Numbered from the stretch's first letter, positions 26,644 through 34,822 are shown. The stretch: 64,000 nt of DNA from Micromonospora saelicesensis (GCF_900091575.1 NZ_FMCR01000003.1:620001-684000); one strand, 5' to 3'. Made by a program: numbers and translations. The notes: generated from the letters alone by a model not told the origin.

Positions 26644-27738
26644 GTGATCGAGATCGGTGCGCAGGTCGACCTGTCCCACCCGGCTGAGCGGGTCTGGCGC
26701 GCTCTGACCGATCGGGAGTTGCTCGGCCGGTGGTTCGCCGAGGCCGAGATGGTCGAGGGCGTACCGGACCGGATGCTGCTGCACACCGCCGGCCTGCCCG
26801 GCTTCGAGGCCAACGTCGAGGTCGAGGTGACCGAGCGGCAGGAGCCGGACCTCCTCGTGCTGGCGTGCGACGAGGCCGGGCGGCTCAGCGAGCTGACCTG
26901 CGCGGTCACGACCACGAAGCAGGGCTGCCGACTGGAGCTACGGGAGGTCAGCACGCACGGCGCGTGGTCCGCCGAGCAGCACGAGCCGCGCGAGCAACAG
27001 CTCCGACAGGCGCTGACGGTACGGCTGCCGGCCATCCTGGACTGGCTCGCCTTCCAGCAGGTGGACCTGCGCCGGGCCGACGGTGGGATGACCGCGGAAC
27101 TGCCGCTGATCGGCGTACGCGGCCGGGCCGGCCGCAAACCCCGCCGGCGTCGTACCGTGGTCGCCGTGGTCGCCGGGGCCGTCCTGCTGGCGGGGACGGC
27201 GGCATGGGTGACGTTGCCGCCCGACTCGAAGCCGGCCGCCGTGCCCGCACCGACCGCGACCGCGTCGCCGACAGTGACGGCCGGCAGGACCACCGTCGCT
27301 CCCACGGCGACCGCCTCGGCGCGTCCCTCGCGGACCACCGCGTCGGCGACCACCCGGCCGAGCCGGACCCCGTCGGCAAAGCCCTCGCGGACGCCCGCGT
27401 CGGCTGCCCCACCGCCGCCATCGGCGCCGTCCATCACGGCCCGCTACCAGACCGAATCCGACCGACTGTTCGGCTACACCGGCGAGATCGTGGTCGGCAA
27501 CCCCGGCGGCGTACCGGTGGCGGACTGGGCCGTGGTGGTCACCCTCGCCGAAGGCACCACCGTCGACGACGTCGACGGCGCGAACTGGCGACAGGACAGA
27601 CGGGTGATCACCTTTACCGGAGCCGCGGTGGCGGCCGGGGGATCCCAGACGATCACCTTCGACGTCCGCGACAGCCGGCCGAAGGCCCGGGAGCCGGAGA
27701 GCTGCACCATCGGCGGGCAACAGTGCGCGGGCCTCTGA
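26644..27738 (+). CDS. SRPBCC (AHSA1-like) domain - membrane helix - CBM2-like domain fusion
   Basis: A 364-residue protein with three parts. Residues 1-140 are an SRPBCC/AHSA1 ligand-pocket domain (VDLSHPAERVWRALTD, LLGRWFAEAEMVEG). A basic stretch (KPRRRR) and one membrane helix follow at about 171-190, then a Thr/Ser/Pro linker to about 265. The last 100 residues resemble a CBM2 carbohydrate-binding module (GYTGEIVVGN, DWAVVVTL, AAGGSQTITF, and a closing CTIGGQQC Cys pair). By the positive-inside rule the SRPBCC part is cytosolic and the CBM outside. Single-span sensor or anchor; function unknown. The gene is probably leaderless. Confidence 0.82.
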   Translation: MIEIGAQVDLSHPAERVWRALTDRELLGRWFAEAEMVEGVPDRMLLHTAGLPGFEANVEVEVTERQEPDLLVLACDEAGRLSELTCAVTTTKQGCRLELREVSTHGAWSAEQHEPREQQLRQALTVRLPAILDWLAFQQVDLRRADGGMTAELPLIGVRGRAGRKPRRRRTVVAVVAGAVLLAGTAAWVTLPPDSKPAAVPAPTATASPTVTAGRTTVAPTATASARPSRTTASATTRPSRTPSAKPSRTPASAAPPPPSAPSITARYQTESDRLFGYTGEIVVGNPGGVPVADWAVVVTLAEGTTVDDVDGANWRQDRRVITFTGAAVAAGGSQTITFDVRDSRPKAREPESCTIGGQQCAGL

Positions 27739-27739
27739 C

Positions 27740-27745
27740 TAGGCT
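27740..27745 (+). promoter_or_regulatory. -10-like box TAGGCT, leaderless start
   Basis: TAGGCT starts two bases after the previous stop and ends 6 bases before the ATG at 27752. Confidence 0.55.
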
Positions 27746-27751
27746 GCCGTC

Positions 27752-28387
27752 ATGGCACTGCTGCACAGGGCGACCCTGCACCCCACGAAGCTGGACCTGC
27801 TGACGGCCTGGCTGCCCGACCGACAGTGGTTCGCCGGACCGACCGGCGTCGAGGTGGTGAGCCGGGGCGCCTACCGCTTCGACGACCCGGCCGGCGAGGT
27901 CGGCATCGAGACGATGCTGGTCGGCGCCCCGGACGGGCCGGTCCACCATGTTCCGCTCACCTACCGCGCCGCACCCCTCGACGGTGCGGACGCCTGGCTG
28001 GTCGGCACCACCGAGCACTCGGTGCTCGGCCGGCGCTGGGTGTACGACGGCTGCGCCGACCCGGTGTACGCGGCCGCGCTCGCCCACGCGATCCTCACCG
28101 GCAGCGGCCAGGCGGAGCAGTACTTCGAGGTCGACGGCCGGCGCGAGGTGCGTGAGCCGACCATGACGGTCGTCGTCGACGGCGTCGCGGATGCCCAGGC
28201 ACCGACCGTCGGCGCGGTGCGACGGGTGGTCGACGAGGACCGCACGCTCATCGACACCGACACCGTCGAGCTGGTCGTCGTGCGTCGGCCGGGGGCCGGA
28301 GCCGACGGGCCGGCCGGGGGCACGCTGAGCGGCAGATGGGACGGTCGGTCCACGGCCGTGCCGCTGGCGTACGCCAGGACGCGCTGA
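27752..28387 (+). CDS. Maltokinase N-terminal cap-like protein
   Basis: A 211-residue protein resembling the N-terminal cap domain of actinobacterial maltokinase (Pep2/Mak), with WLPDRQWFAG near residues 22-31 and the HVPLTYRAAPL and LGRRWVYDG segments. It lacks the aminoglycoside-phosphotransferase-like kinase core, so it cannot phosphorylate maltose alone. Stand-alone cap proteins of this kind exist in actinomycetes; their role is not established. It lies just after the SRPBCC-CBM2 gene and before a terminator. Link to glycogen or trehalose metabolism is inferred only from the domain. Confidence 0.78.
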   Translation: MALLHRATLHPTKLDLLTAWLPDRQWFAGPTGVEVVSRGAYRFDDPAGEVGIETMLVGAPDGPVHHVPLTYRAAPLDGADAWLVGTTEHSVLGRRWVYDGCADPVYAAALAHAILTGSGQAEQYFEVDGRREVREPTMTVVVDGVADAQAPTVGAVRRVVDEDRTLIDTDTVELVVVRRPGAGADGPAGGTLSGRWDGRSTAVPLAYARTR

Positions 28388-28392
28388 TCTGT

Positions 28393-28428
28393 GCGGTGGG
28401 CGGCCCGATCGCTCGGGCCGCCCACCGC
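28393..28428. terminator. Very strong bidirectional terminator
   Basis: A perfect 16-bp inverted repeat (GCGGTGGGCGGCCCGA and its complement) with a TCGC loop, between the stops of two convergent genes. Confidence 0.9.
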
Positions 28429-28430
28429 TG

Positions 28431-30467
28431 TCACCACTGCGCCGGAGGCGGGGGCGGCGACACGGGCGGCCGGTCGTCGCAGGTGATGGTGTTGGGCAGC
28501 AGCCACGGCGCGAGCCACCCGCCGTCGTTACCGCCGAGGTCGGTCAGCGTGAACTCCGAACCGGCCGGGGTGAAGTGGAACGATCCGCAGTTGTTGACAC
28601 CGACCGCGCCGACGTTGCGGGCGTCCACATTGGCGAACGAGGCGGACCCGGCCGCGCGGGCACTGACCACCGAGGTGCCGGTGCCGTCGACCCGGACGTC
28701 CCGGAACCGCGCATCGGAGATCGAGTAGAGATCCTTCACCGGCCAGTCGCTGACCAGCATGATCGCGTTGTACGTGTTGTCCAGGTACGCGTCGCCGGTC
28801 ACCTCGATGGGCGCCTCGATGCTGCGATCCAGGGCGAAGACCCAGATCGCGCCCAGCCCGATGTTCCAGTTCAGCTCGTACGTGCCGGCGCGGGCGGTGG
28901 TGTTGTTGGTGAACCGCAGGTGCCCGGTGAACGGCTCCGCGCCGAATCGGGCACCGGCGTGCAGGCCGCTGCCCTCGCGTACCGGGTCGGCGACCAGGTT
29001 GTGCGAGACCGTGGTGTCGGTGCCGCCGTAGATGGCGATGCCGTTGGCCAGGGTCGGTGACTGAACGGTGTTGTGGTCGAACGTGTTCCGTGCGTTGGCC
29101 GTCTTCTCCGACCACATCGCCAGGCCGTCGTCGCCGGTGTTGCGGACGAAGTTGTGCGACACGAGGGAGTCGGTCACGCCGGTGTGGAAGTTGAGCGCGT
29201 CGGCGATCTGGTCGACGATGATGTTGTTGGTGACCCGGACGTTGCGCATCGGGCCGTCGAACCACAGGCCCGCCTTGGTGTGGTGCAGGTAGAGCCCGTC
29301 GATGGTGGAGTCGCTCATCGCCCCACCGATCGCGTTGACCTGGTCGGTGTCGATGCGCTCCCGCACGTCGCCCTCGATGGCGAAGCCGGAGAGGTGAACC
29401 TTACGGCTTCCGCCGTCGGCGGCGTCCCGCCCGTAGAACCCGACGCCGGTGTGCACCGAGCCGTCCGGCGCGGGCGTCGGCAGGGCGACCTCGCGGCCCT
29501 TGATGGTGGTGTACCAGTTGCCGGCGCCCTCGATGGTCACGTCGTCGACGATGATGTGCCGGTTGACCTGGTAGGCGCCCGGTGGGATGTACACCTTGAG
29601 GTGGGCGCGCCGAGCGAAGGCGATGGCCCGGTCCAGCGCGTCGGCGGAATCCCGCCGGCCGGTGGGGTCGGCGCCGAACGCGAGCACGTTCGCGACGAGC
29701 AGCCGGACGTGCGGCGGCGCGACCAACTCGGAGTCGAGAAGGTCGATGACGGTCCAGGCGGCGGCGCTACCGGGCGGCGCGGTGAGCCGGACCTTGTCGC
29801 CGGCCCGGTAGGTACGTCCGAGCAGCAGCCGCTGCTCGTCGTAGAAGTGGGTGGGCCGGAACGGCTTGTCGATGCTCGGGTACGGCGTGGTGGCCGACGG
29901 CACGCACTGGCACTCGGTGATCCACCAGTCCGGGTGCAGCAGCCCGGCCTGCGGGTCGTTGGTGAACGGGTACTGGTTGTAGAGCCACGAGTACTGCGAC
30001 GTGAGCGTCATGGTGCGCAGGTGCTTGCCGTTGACGGCGACCCGCAGCGGCGCGGTGATCCCACCACCCTGCGGCGCGTCCGGGATGCTGTACCGCACGG
30101 TGATCCCGTTCGCCGCGCTGGGCAGGACGAACTCCACGTACTCCCCGGGAGTGAGCCGGACCGCCCGGCGGCCGGAAGCCTCCGCGGGCAACGTGTAGGC
30201 GGTCCGGTCGGGCCCGATGATCTCGCCGTTGGTACGGGCGTTCTCCGCTTCCTGCTCGAGAAAGTCGACGTCCGCGCCGCGTCCGGCAACCAGCGCCGGA
30301 TCGAGGGCGGCCCGGGTGACCACCGGCTGCGCGCCGGCGGACGCGGGTGGACTGGCGGCGGCCGCGGTGGGCCCGGCGACCAGCACGGCGAGACCGGCCG
30401 CGAGCGCGACGACGGTGCCGCTGGGCCGGCCGGGGCGTCCCCGCGCCGGCGTGAGGCTGCGAAACAT
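28431..30467 (-). CDS. Secreted right-handed beta-helix glycosidase (GH87 mycodextranase-like)
   Basis: A 678-residue exported protein. After the signal peptide comes an N-terminal beta-sandwich (about residues 60-260) and then a long right-handed parallel beta-helix with Asn-rich turns. The segments DALNFHTG and RNTGDDGLAMWSE place clustered Asp residues as in GH87 alpha-1,3-glucanases (mycodextranase). The C-terminus ends in a Pro-rich tail. It probably cuts a fungal or bacterial alpha-glucan outside the cell. The ATG has AGGAGGG 6 bases upstream. Pectate-lyase-like or other beta-helix enzymes are the alternative. Confidence 0.75.
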   Translation of the reverse strand: MFRSLTPARGRPGRPSGTVVALAAGLAVLVAGPTAAAASPPASAGAQPVVTRAALDPALVAGRGADVDFLEQEAENARTNGEIIGPDRTAYTLPAEASGRRAVRLTPGEYVEFVLPSAANGITVRYSIPDAPQGGGITAPLRVAVNGKHLRTMTLTSQYSWLYNQYPFTNDPQAGLLHPDWWITECQCVPSATTPYPSIDKPFRPTHFYDEQRLLLGRTYRAGDKVRLTAPPGSAAAWTVIDLLDSELVAPPHVRLLVANVLAFGADPTGRRDSADALDRAIAFARRAHLKVYIPPGAYQVNRHIIVDDVTIEGAGNWYTTIKGREVALPTPAPDGSVHTGVGFYGRDAADGGSRKVHLSGFAIEGDVRERIDTDQVNAIGGAMSDSTIDGLYLHHTKAGLWFDGPMRNVRVTNNIIVDQIADALNFHTGVTDSLVSHNFVRNTGDDGLAMWSEKTANARNTFDHNTVQSPTLANGIAIYGGTDTTVSHNLVADPVREGSGLHAGARFGAEPFTGHLRFTNNTTARAGTYELNWNIGLGAIWVFALDRSIEAPIEVTGDAYLDNTYNAIMLVSDWPVKDLYSISDARFRDVRVDGTGTSVVSARAAGSASFANVDARNVGAVGVNNCGSFHFTPAGSEFTLTDLGGNDGGWLAPWLLPNTITCDDRPPVSPPPPPAQW

Positions 30468-30673
30468 CGGTGACCCTCCTGGGTGGGTGGTGGTGGAGGT
30501 CCGCCCGGCGTTCCCCCGACGCCTGACATTGATCGTCATGATGCAGCACCAGACAGGGCACTGCAAGACACCTATCGAACAACGAAAATAAACGACTATC
30601 AGGCCGCAAGAAATGGACGGTCGTCGAGTTGAGGTGTCGCGCGTCGCCCGCCCCGAGCAGCTCACGCCCGGCG

Positions 30674-30679
30674 TAGGCT
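30674..30679 (+). promoter_or_regulatory. -10-like box TAGGCT, leaderless start
   Basis: TAGGCT lies 7 bases before the GTG at 30687; no ribosome-binding site is visible. Confidence 0.55.
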
Positions 30680-30686
30680 GGTCCGC

Positions 30687-31781
30687 GTGGATCAAGAAGA
30701 CCGGATTGCCCTCTTCCTCGACTACGAGAACCTCGCGTTGGGCGCGCGCGACCATCGCGGCGGCGCGGCCTTCGACTTCCGGCCCATCGCCGACGCGCTG
30801 GCCGAACGAGGCCGGGTGGTGGTCCGCCGGGCGTACGCCGACTGGTCCTACTTCGACGAGGACCGCCGAATGCTCACCCGGTCCCACGTCGAGCTGATCG
30901 AGATCCCGCAGCGGATGGGCGCGTCCCGTAAGAACGCCGCGGACATCAAGATGGCCGTCGACGCGATCGAGTTGGCGTTCGAACGCGACTACATCTCCAC
31001 CTTCGTGATCTGTAGTGGTGACAGCGACTTCACCCCGCTGGTGCACAAGCTGCGCGAGCTGAACAAGCGGGTCATCGGCGTCGGGGTCGAGGGGTCCACC
31101 TCGGGGCTGCTTCCCCCGGCGTGCGACGAGTTCCTGTACTACGACCGCTTGGAGGGCGTGGACATCCCGCCGGCGCGTGGCCGGCGCGCTCGTCCCACCA
31201 CCCGGCAGGCCGGCGCGGAGCAACGCCCACCCGAGCCGGAGCGGGAGCACGAGCCGGAGGTGGACCGTCGGCCGACGGGGGAGGAGCCCGGCCGCGACGT
31301 GGACGCCCTCGCCGTGTTCGTCGCCCAGTCGGTCGCCGGGTTGCAGGGCAGCGCCAACGGTGAGGTCACCGCCTCCCGGCTCAAGCGCACCCTGCTGCGC
31401 AAGGACCCCACGTTCAGTGAGTCCGACTACGGCTTCCGTACCTTCGGCGAACTGCTGCGCCACCTCGCCGAGCGCAACGTGATCGAGCTGGGCGAGGGCC
31501 CGGCGAAGGGTGACCCCGAGGTCTCGCTGCCCGAGCACGGCGACCGCGAGGTGGCGTTCGGCCTACTCCGGGGCGTCGTGGCGGACCTGGGTAGCGGCGG
31601 GAACCCGGTGGCGTTGTCCGGGTTGAAGAACCAGGTGCGCCGGGCCCGTCCCGACTTCAGCGAGAAGAAGCTCGGCTACCGCAGCTTCCTGCAGTTCTGC
31701 AAGGCGGCCGCGACCGCAGGCGTACTGGACCTGCGCTGGAGCCCTGAAGCCGACGACTACCTCCTGACAACCCAGACCTGA
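30687..31781 (+). CDS. NYN domain ribonuclease-like protein with two OST-HTH/LOTUS domains
   Basis: A 364-residue protein. The N-terminal NYN (PIN-like, LabA type) domain has the acidic active-site pattern: Asp12 in LFLDYEN, Asp in KNAADIKMAVDA and Asp in ICSGDSDFTPL. A charged linker follows (about 165-200), then two OST-HTH/LOTUS RNA-binding domains (near 205-275 and 285-360), each with the xGFRTFGELL or GYRSFLQFC signature. This predicts a metal-dependent nuclease targeted to structured RNA. A TAGGCT box gives a leaderless start. A large palindrome follows the stop. Confidence 0.88.
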   Translation: MDQEDRIALFLDYENLALGARDHRGGAAFDFRPIADALAERGRVVVRRAYADWSYFDEDRRMLTRSHVELIEIPQRMGASRKNAADIKMAVDAIELAFERDYISTFVICSGDSDFTPLVHKLRELNKRVIGVGVEGSTSGLLPPACDEFLYYDRLEGVDIPPARGRRARPTTRQAGAEQRPPEPEREHEPEVDRRPTGEEPGRDVDALAVFVAQSVAGLQGSANGEVTASRLKRTLLRKDPTFSESDYGFRTFGELLRHLAERNVIELGEGPAKGDPEVSLPEHGDREVAFGLLRGVVADLGSGGNPVALSGLKNQVRRARPDFSEKKLGYRSFLQFCKAAATAGVLDLRWSPEADDYLLTTQT

Positions 31782-31811
31782 CCGCCCCGCCCCGCCTCGT
31801 GTGTCCCACGC

Positions 31812-31871
31812 GTTGATCAAGAGGTTTGCGTCACCGGGAACGCGATTCGTGACGCGAACCTCTTGATCAAC
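31812..31871. repeat. Large palindrome: 23-bp arms, 14-base loop
   Basis: The left arm begins GTTGATCAAGAGG and pairs over 23 positions with the right arm (31849-31871), with one G-U-compatible mismatch. It starts 31 bases after the NYN gene stop. The arms have a lower G+C content than their surroundings. It may be a terminator or a copy of a dispersed element. The remaining gap to 32071 shows nothing else supportable. Confidence 0.85.
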
Positions 31872-32071
31872 ATCGGCTGGGGGTGGGAGTTGCGGGGAGG
31901 GTGCAGAGTGGGGCGGGGTTCCTGATTCGCAAGTCAGGAGCGGGAGAACCGCCCGTTATGGTTTCGAACCGTCAACGGTTGGCCCGAAATGCGCCTGGAT
32001 TGTCGCCCTTGCCCCGGTCCGGGCATACCTGCGCCGTACCCTCGGCGCGGGAATTGCTATACGGTCGGCGA

Positions 32072-32293
32072 ATGAAGGTGGAGGAGCACTGGTGGAACGG
32101 AGACACGACCCCGCGCGGGCGCCGGGACGTGTACATCCGTACTGACGGGCAGGGTTGGGAGGTCCGCGCCCAGATCGGTGGGGCGTCGGGTCGTGAGCGG
32201 GTGCAGCAGTGCCCAAGCCGGGCCTCGGCGGCCATCCTCGCCGACGCCTGGCGCGGCACCCACCCATCCTGGCGCGAGCTAAAGCAGCGCTGA
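32072..32293 (+). CDS. Small conserved-looking hypothetical protein (73 aa)
   Basis: A basic, Trp-rich protein of 73 residues with no membrane segment: EEHWWNGDTTPRGRRDVYIRTDG, split here by description into a WW-containing start, a VYIR strand and a WEVRAQIGG strand, then a short helix with CPSRASAAILADAW. The ATG at 32072 is chosen because a TATACG box lies 8 bases upstream, suggesting a leaderless start, and because upstream codons are not gene-like. No function is recognised. The compact alternating pattern suggests a small folded domain. Confidence 0.6.
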   Translation: MKVEEHWWNGDTTPRGRRDVYIRTDGQGWEVRAQIGGASGRERVQQCPSRASAAILADAWRGTHPSWRELKQR

Positions 32294-32472
32294 TCCGGCA
32301 CCGGGCCGGGTCGGCAACGCTCCCGGGCTCCAGCCCGGCGCGCCCGCCGACCGGCCCGGCGCTCGGTACGTCGGTCCGCCGAAAGCGCTCAGCGGTACAG
32401 CCGCCGAATCCGTCCAACTCGCACGTCACCGCTTCTGAAGCATGACGGAAGCAACGTCCGCCAGAAGCGCCA

Positions 32473-32640
32473 ATGCCCAATCCAGTTGCGAGCAGTTGTC
32501 GCGACCTTGGCACTCAAGGCAGCCGCCAGCTCGCCGCTCGGATCAAGAGCGGCGAGTACGCGGCAGGGGAGCGTCTGCCCACCTACAGCGAACTATCGAA
32601 CCTCTATGACGTCAGTGTGACCACCGTCTTGATCACTTGA
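32473..32640 (+). pseudogene. Truncated GntR-family regulator remnant
   Basis: A 55-codon frame reads as the first two-thirds of a GntR winged helix: RQLAARIKSGEYAAGERLPT, then YSELSNLYDVSVTTV, after which it runs into a stop (LIT then TGA). A working GntR domain would continue through the recognition helix and wing into an effector domain. The break falls exactly at the left arm of the palindrome at 32630. No clear ribosome site precedes the ATG. This is a decayed or disrupted gene. The surrounding gap 32294-32772 has no other gene. Confidence 0.75.
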
Positions 32641-32691
32641 TGAAGGGCAGTTCCTGGCGGCTCGATTCAACTACTCCTCATCAAGTGATCA
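32630..32691. repeat. Palindrome at the break point of the GntR remnant
   Basis: TGATCACTTGATGA and its exact complement (14 bp each) are separated by 34 bases. The left arm contains the premature stop of the GntR remnant. It may be a small mobile palindrome or the scar of one. Confidence 0.75.
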
Positions 32692-32772
32692 GGAGATATG
32701 ACGGACCTTCGTGTCTCCGCCCTCAGGTCGGGTATACGTAGGGCTGCTGGTCGCGCCAGATGGAGGTCGCCC

Positions 32773-32931
32773 ATGTCGCAGGGCCCTGACGAGGAGAACC
32801 CCAGGATCGACGATGAGGCCCGGGAGGCCGAGCGTCGGCTCGCCAACCTGCCCAGGACGGTGGACGACGCGCTGACCGACGACGACGCCCGGGTGCCGGA
32901 CAAGGCCCCCTCCGAGCAGGACGCCGACTAG
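32773..32931 (+). CDS. Small acidic hypothetical protein (52 aa)
   Basis: Fifty-two residues, strongly acidic (many Asp/Glu), without hydrophobic segments: a helix-like EAREAERRLANL stretch and an Asp-rich second half. GGAGG lies 6 bases before the ATG at 32773, which decides the start; the open frame extends 25 codons earlier without such a site. A terminator hairpin begins in the stop codon. No function is recognised. It is likely disordered. Confidence 0.6.
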   Translation: MSQGPDEENPRIDDEAREAERRLANLPRTVDDALTDDDARVPDKAPSEQDAD

Positions 32932-32963
32932 GGGCCTGCCCGGCGTCCTGCCGGACAGGCCCC
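32931..32963. terminator. Bidirectional hairpin terminator
   Basis: Arms GGGGCCTGCCCGGC and GCCGGACAGGCCCC pair over 14 positions with one mismatch and a 5-base loop, between convergent genes ending at 32931 and 32975. Confidence 0.8.
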
Positions 32964-32974
32964 GTTGGCGGGGG

Positions 32975-33523
32975 TCAGCGCTTCAGCGTGAAGGTGAAGT
33001 CCCCGGTGAGCTTGCCGCTCAACCGGAACGCCGAAACGATCTTCCCCTCCGCGATCAGTCGGTCGACCTCGCCCCGCGACACACCGCAACCCTCCGCGAT
33101 CAGTCGAGTCGGCCGGACCGGGATCCGTGCCGCGTTGCGGACCGCGACGTCGATCACGTCGAGGTCCAGGTGATCCGATCCGCCGGTGTCGAGACGCCAC
33201 GCGTCGGTCCAGTCCAGGGCGAGTCGGTTCTGGTGCTGGACGGCCGGATCCTGAAGCAGCTCGGCGATCAGGCCGGGATCGTTGGCATGGAGCCGGTCCA
33301 GCAGTTCGGGTGGGATGGAGCGCACCGTCATCCGCTCCAGGACGGTGAGCTTGGCCGTCTCCCCGCAGGCGCTGCAGAGCGCGAGCAGCCAGACGTCGAG
33401 GAGCTTGTGGTTGGCGTTGACACGGAACTTGCCGCTCGCCCGGAGGCGTTGGGACGGGCATGCGTGGCAACGGCGGCGAACGATGGGCAGGCAGGTAGGC
33501 ACGACGGCCCAAATTATGAGCAC
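32975..33523 (-). CDS. DUF1062 family protein
   Basis: A 182-residue cytosolic protein with the DUF1062 pattern: two zinc-binding-like CxxC units in the N-terminal third (CHAC and CSAC), the segment GKFRVNANHKLLDVWLLALC between them, and a C-terminal part with GVSRGEVDRLIAEGKI. DUF1062 proteins are of unknown function; the paired CxxC suggests a zinc ribbon. The GTG at 33523 gives the family's usual N-terminus (IWAVVPTCLP). No clear Shine-Dalgarno sequence is visible. Confidence 0.82.
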   Translation of the reverse strand: MLIIWAVVPTCLPIVRRRCHACPSQRLRASGKFRVNANHKLLDVWLLALCSACGETAKLTVLERMTVRSIPPELLDRLHANDPGLIAELLQDPAVQHQNRLALDWTDAWRLDTGGSDHLDLDVIDVAVRNAARIPVRPTRLIAEGCGVSRGEVDRLIAEGKIVSAFRLSGKLTGDFTFTLKR

Positions 33524-33760
33524 AGAAGTACACCGGTTTCAGTGAGAAGTCCGCAGCAAAAAGGAGCGCGGCGCAACTGCGCAACGCGCGACAGATCAGC
33601 TCTCGGGAGGTCTCACAGGGTGTACAACGGCACGTCCTTGCCTAGACGACCTGGTTGCGCAGCACGGTAACGGCGCACGGCGGCGCCGCTCCACTGGTTT
33701 TCGCGTACGCGTCAGGAGCCCGGGTGGCGGGAGGTGCGACCGGTCGGGTGTCCGCCCCGG

Positions 33761-34822
33761 TCAGGCGGTCGGGACCGGCAGGACCACGCCCTCGGCCGCC
33801 GACCGGTGGGCCAGCTCGATCAACTCGACAGTGTGGACGGAGTCCCGGGGGTCCACCGGCATCGGCGCGCCGTCGCGCAGCGCAGCCGCCACCTGTGCGT
33901 AGAAGCTCTGGTAGGCGCCGGGTTCGGTCGGCACCGGCCGCAGGTCACCGTCGACGCCGAGCAGGCCGTAGCGGTCCGACGGGACCTCGCCCCAGCCCGG
34001 CTGGTCCGGTCGGCCACCGTCGTGCAGCGCCGCCTCCTGCACGTCCAGCCCGTAGCTGGTGTAGCCGGCCCGGTCGCCCAGCACCCGCAGGCGCGGCCCG
34101 AGCTGAGCGGTCACCGCACCCATCCACAGGTGCGAGTGCACCCCGTTGGCGTGGGTCAACGCCACGAAGGCATCGTCGTCGACGGCCGCGCCCGCGCGGC
34201 GACGGTCCACCTCCGCGTAGACCCGGTCGACAGGGCCGAACAGCTGCACCGCCTGGTCGACGAGGTGGGCGCCGAGGTCGAAGAGGGCGCCGCCGGCCTC
34301 CTCTGGACCGGCAAGTTCCCGCCAGCCCGGCTTGATCGTCGGACGGAACCGCTCGAACCGGGACTCGAAGCGCAGCACCTGCCCCAACTCGCCCTGCTCG
34401 ACCAGGCGGCGGACGGTCAGGAAGTCGCCGTCCCAGCGCCGGTTCTGGAAGACCGTCAGCGGCACCCCACGCTCGGTCGCCTCGTCGACCAGCACGCGGC
34501 CCTCCGCGGCGGTCGGGGAGAGGGGCTTGTCGACGACGACCGGCAGGCCGGCGGCGAGCGCCGCGCGCGCCATCGGCACGTGCTGCCGGTTCGGCGTCGC
34601 CACCACGACCAGGTCCAGGGCGTCCGGGGTACGCCACAGCTCGTCGGCGTCGTCGACCAGGCGGGCGTCCGGGAAGTGCTGGCGGGCCTGCTCGCGTCGC
34701 TGCGGATCACGGGTCACGATGGCGTCGAGCCGCAGCCCGGGAGTCGCGGCGATCAGCGGCGCGTGGAACACCCGGCCCGCCAGCCCGTACCCCAGCAGAC
34801 CAACCCGCAGCGCCTTCGCCAT
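33761..34822 (-). CDS. Gfo/Idh/MocA family oxidoreductase
   Basis: A 353-residue NAD(P)-dependent oxidoreductase: Rossmann fold at the N-terminus (GLLGYGLAGRVFHAPLI), the family EKP-like motif as DKPLSPT near residue 100, and the C-terminal dimerisation sheet with GGALFDLGAHLVDQAVQLFG carrying the catalytic His. Members oxidise or reduce sugars, inositols and related compounds; FHAPL near residue 20 matches the yeast Gal80/YhhX-like branch. GGGGGAA precedes the ATG by a few bases. Substrate unknown. Monocistronic by position. Confidence 0.9.
   Translation of the reverse strand: MAKALRVGLLGYGLAGRVFHAPLIAATPGLRLDAIVTRDPQRREQARQHFPDARLVDDADELWRTPDALDLVVVATPNRQHVPMARAALAAGLPVVVDKPLSPTAAEGRVLVDEATERGVPLTVFQNRRWDGDFLTVRRLVEQGELGQVLRFESRFERFRPTIKPGWRELAGPEEAGGALFDLGAHLVDQAVQLFGPVDRVYAEVDRRRAGAAVDDDAFVALTHANGVHSHLWMGAVTAQLGPRLRVLGDRAGYTSYGLDVQEAALHDGGRPDQPGWGEVPSDRYGLLGVDGDLRPVPTEPGAYQSFYAQVAAALRDGAPMPVDPRDSVHTVELIELAHRSAAEGVVLPVPTA

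Noticed and set aside
31910..31980. Anticodon-arm-like hairpin (CCTGA...TCAGG) followed by GGTTTCGAACC, resembling a class II tRNA
   Set aside because: No D arm and no matching acceptor ends; the T loop is too short. Treated as chance hairpins.
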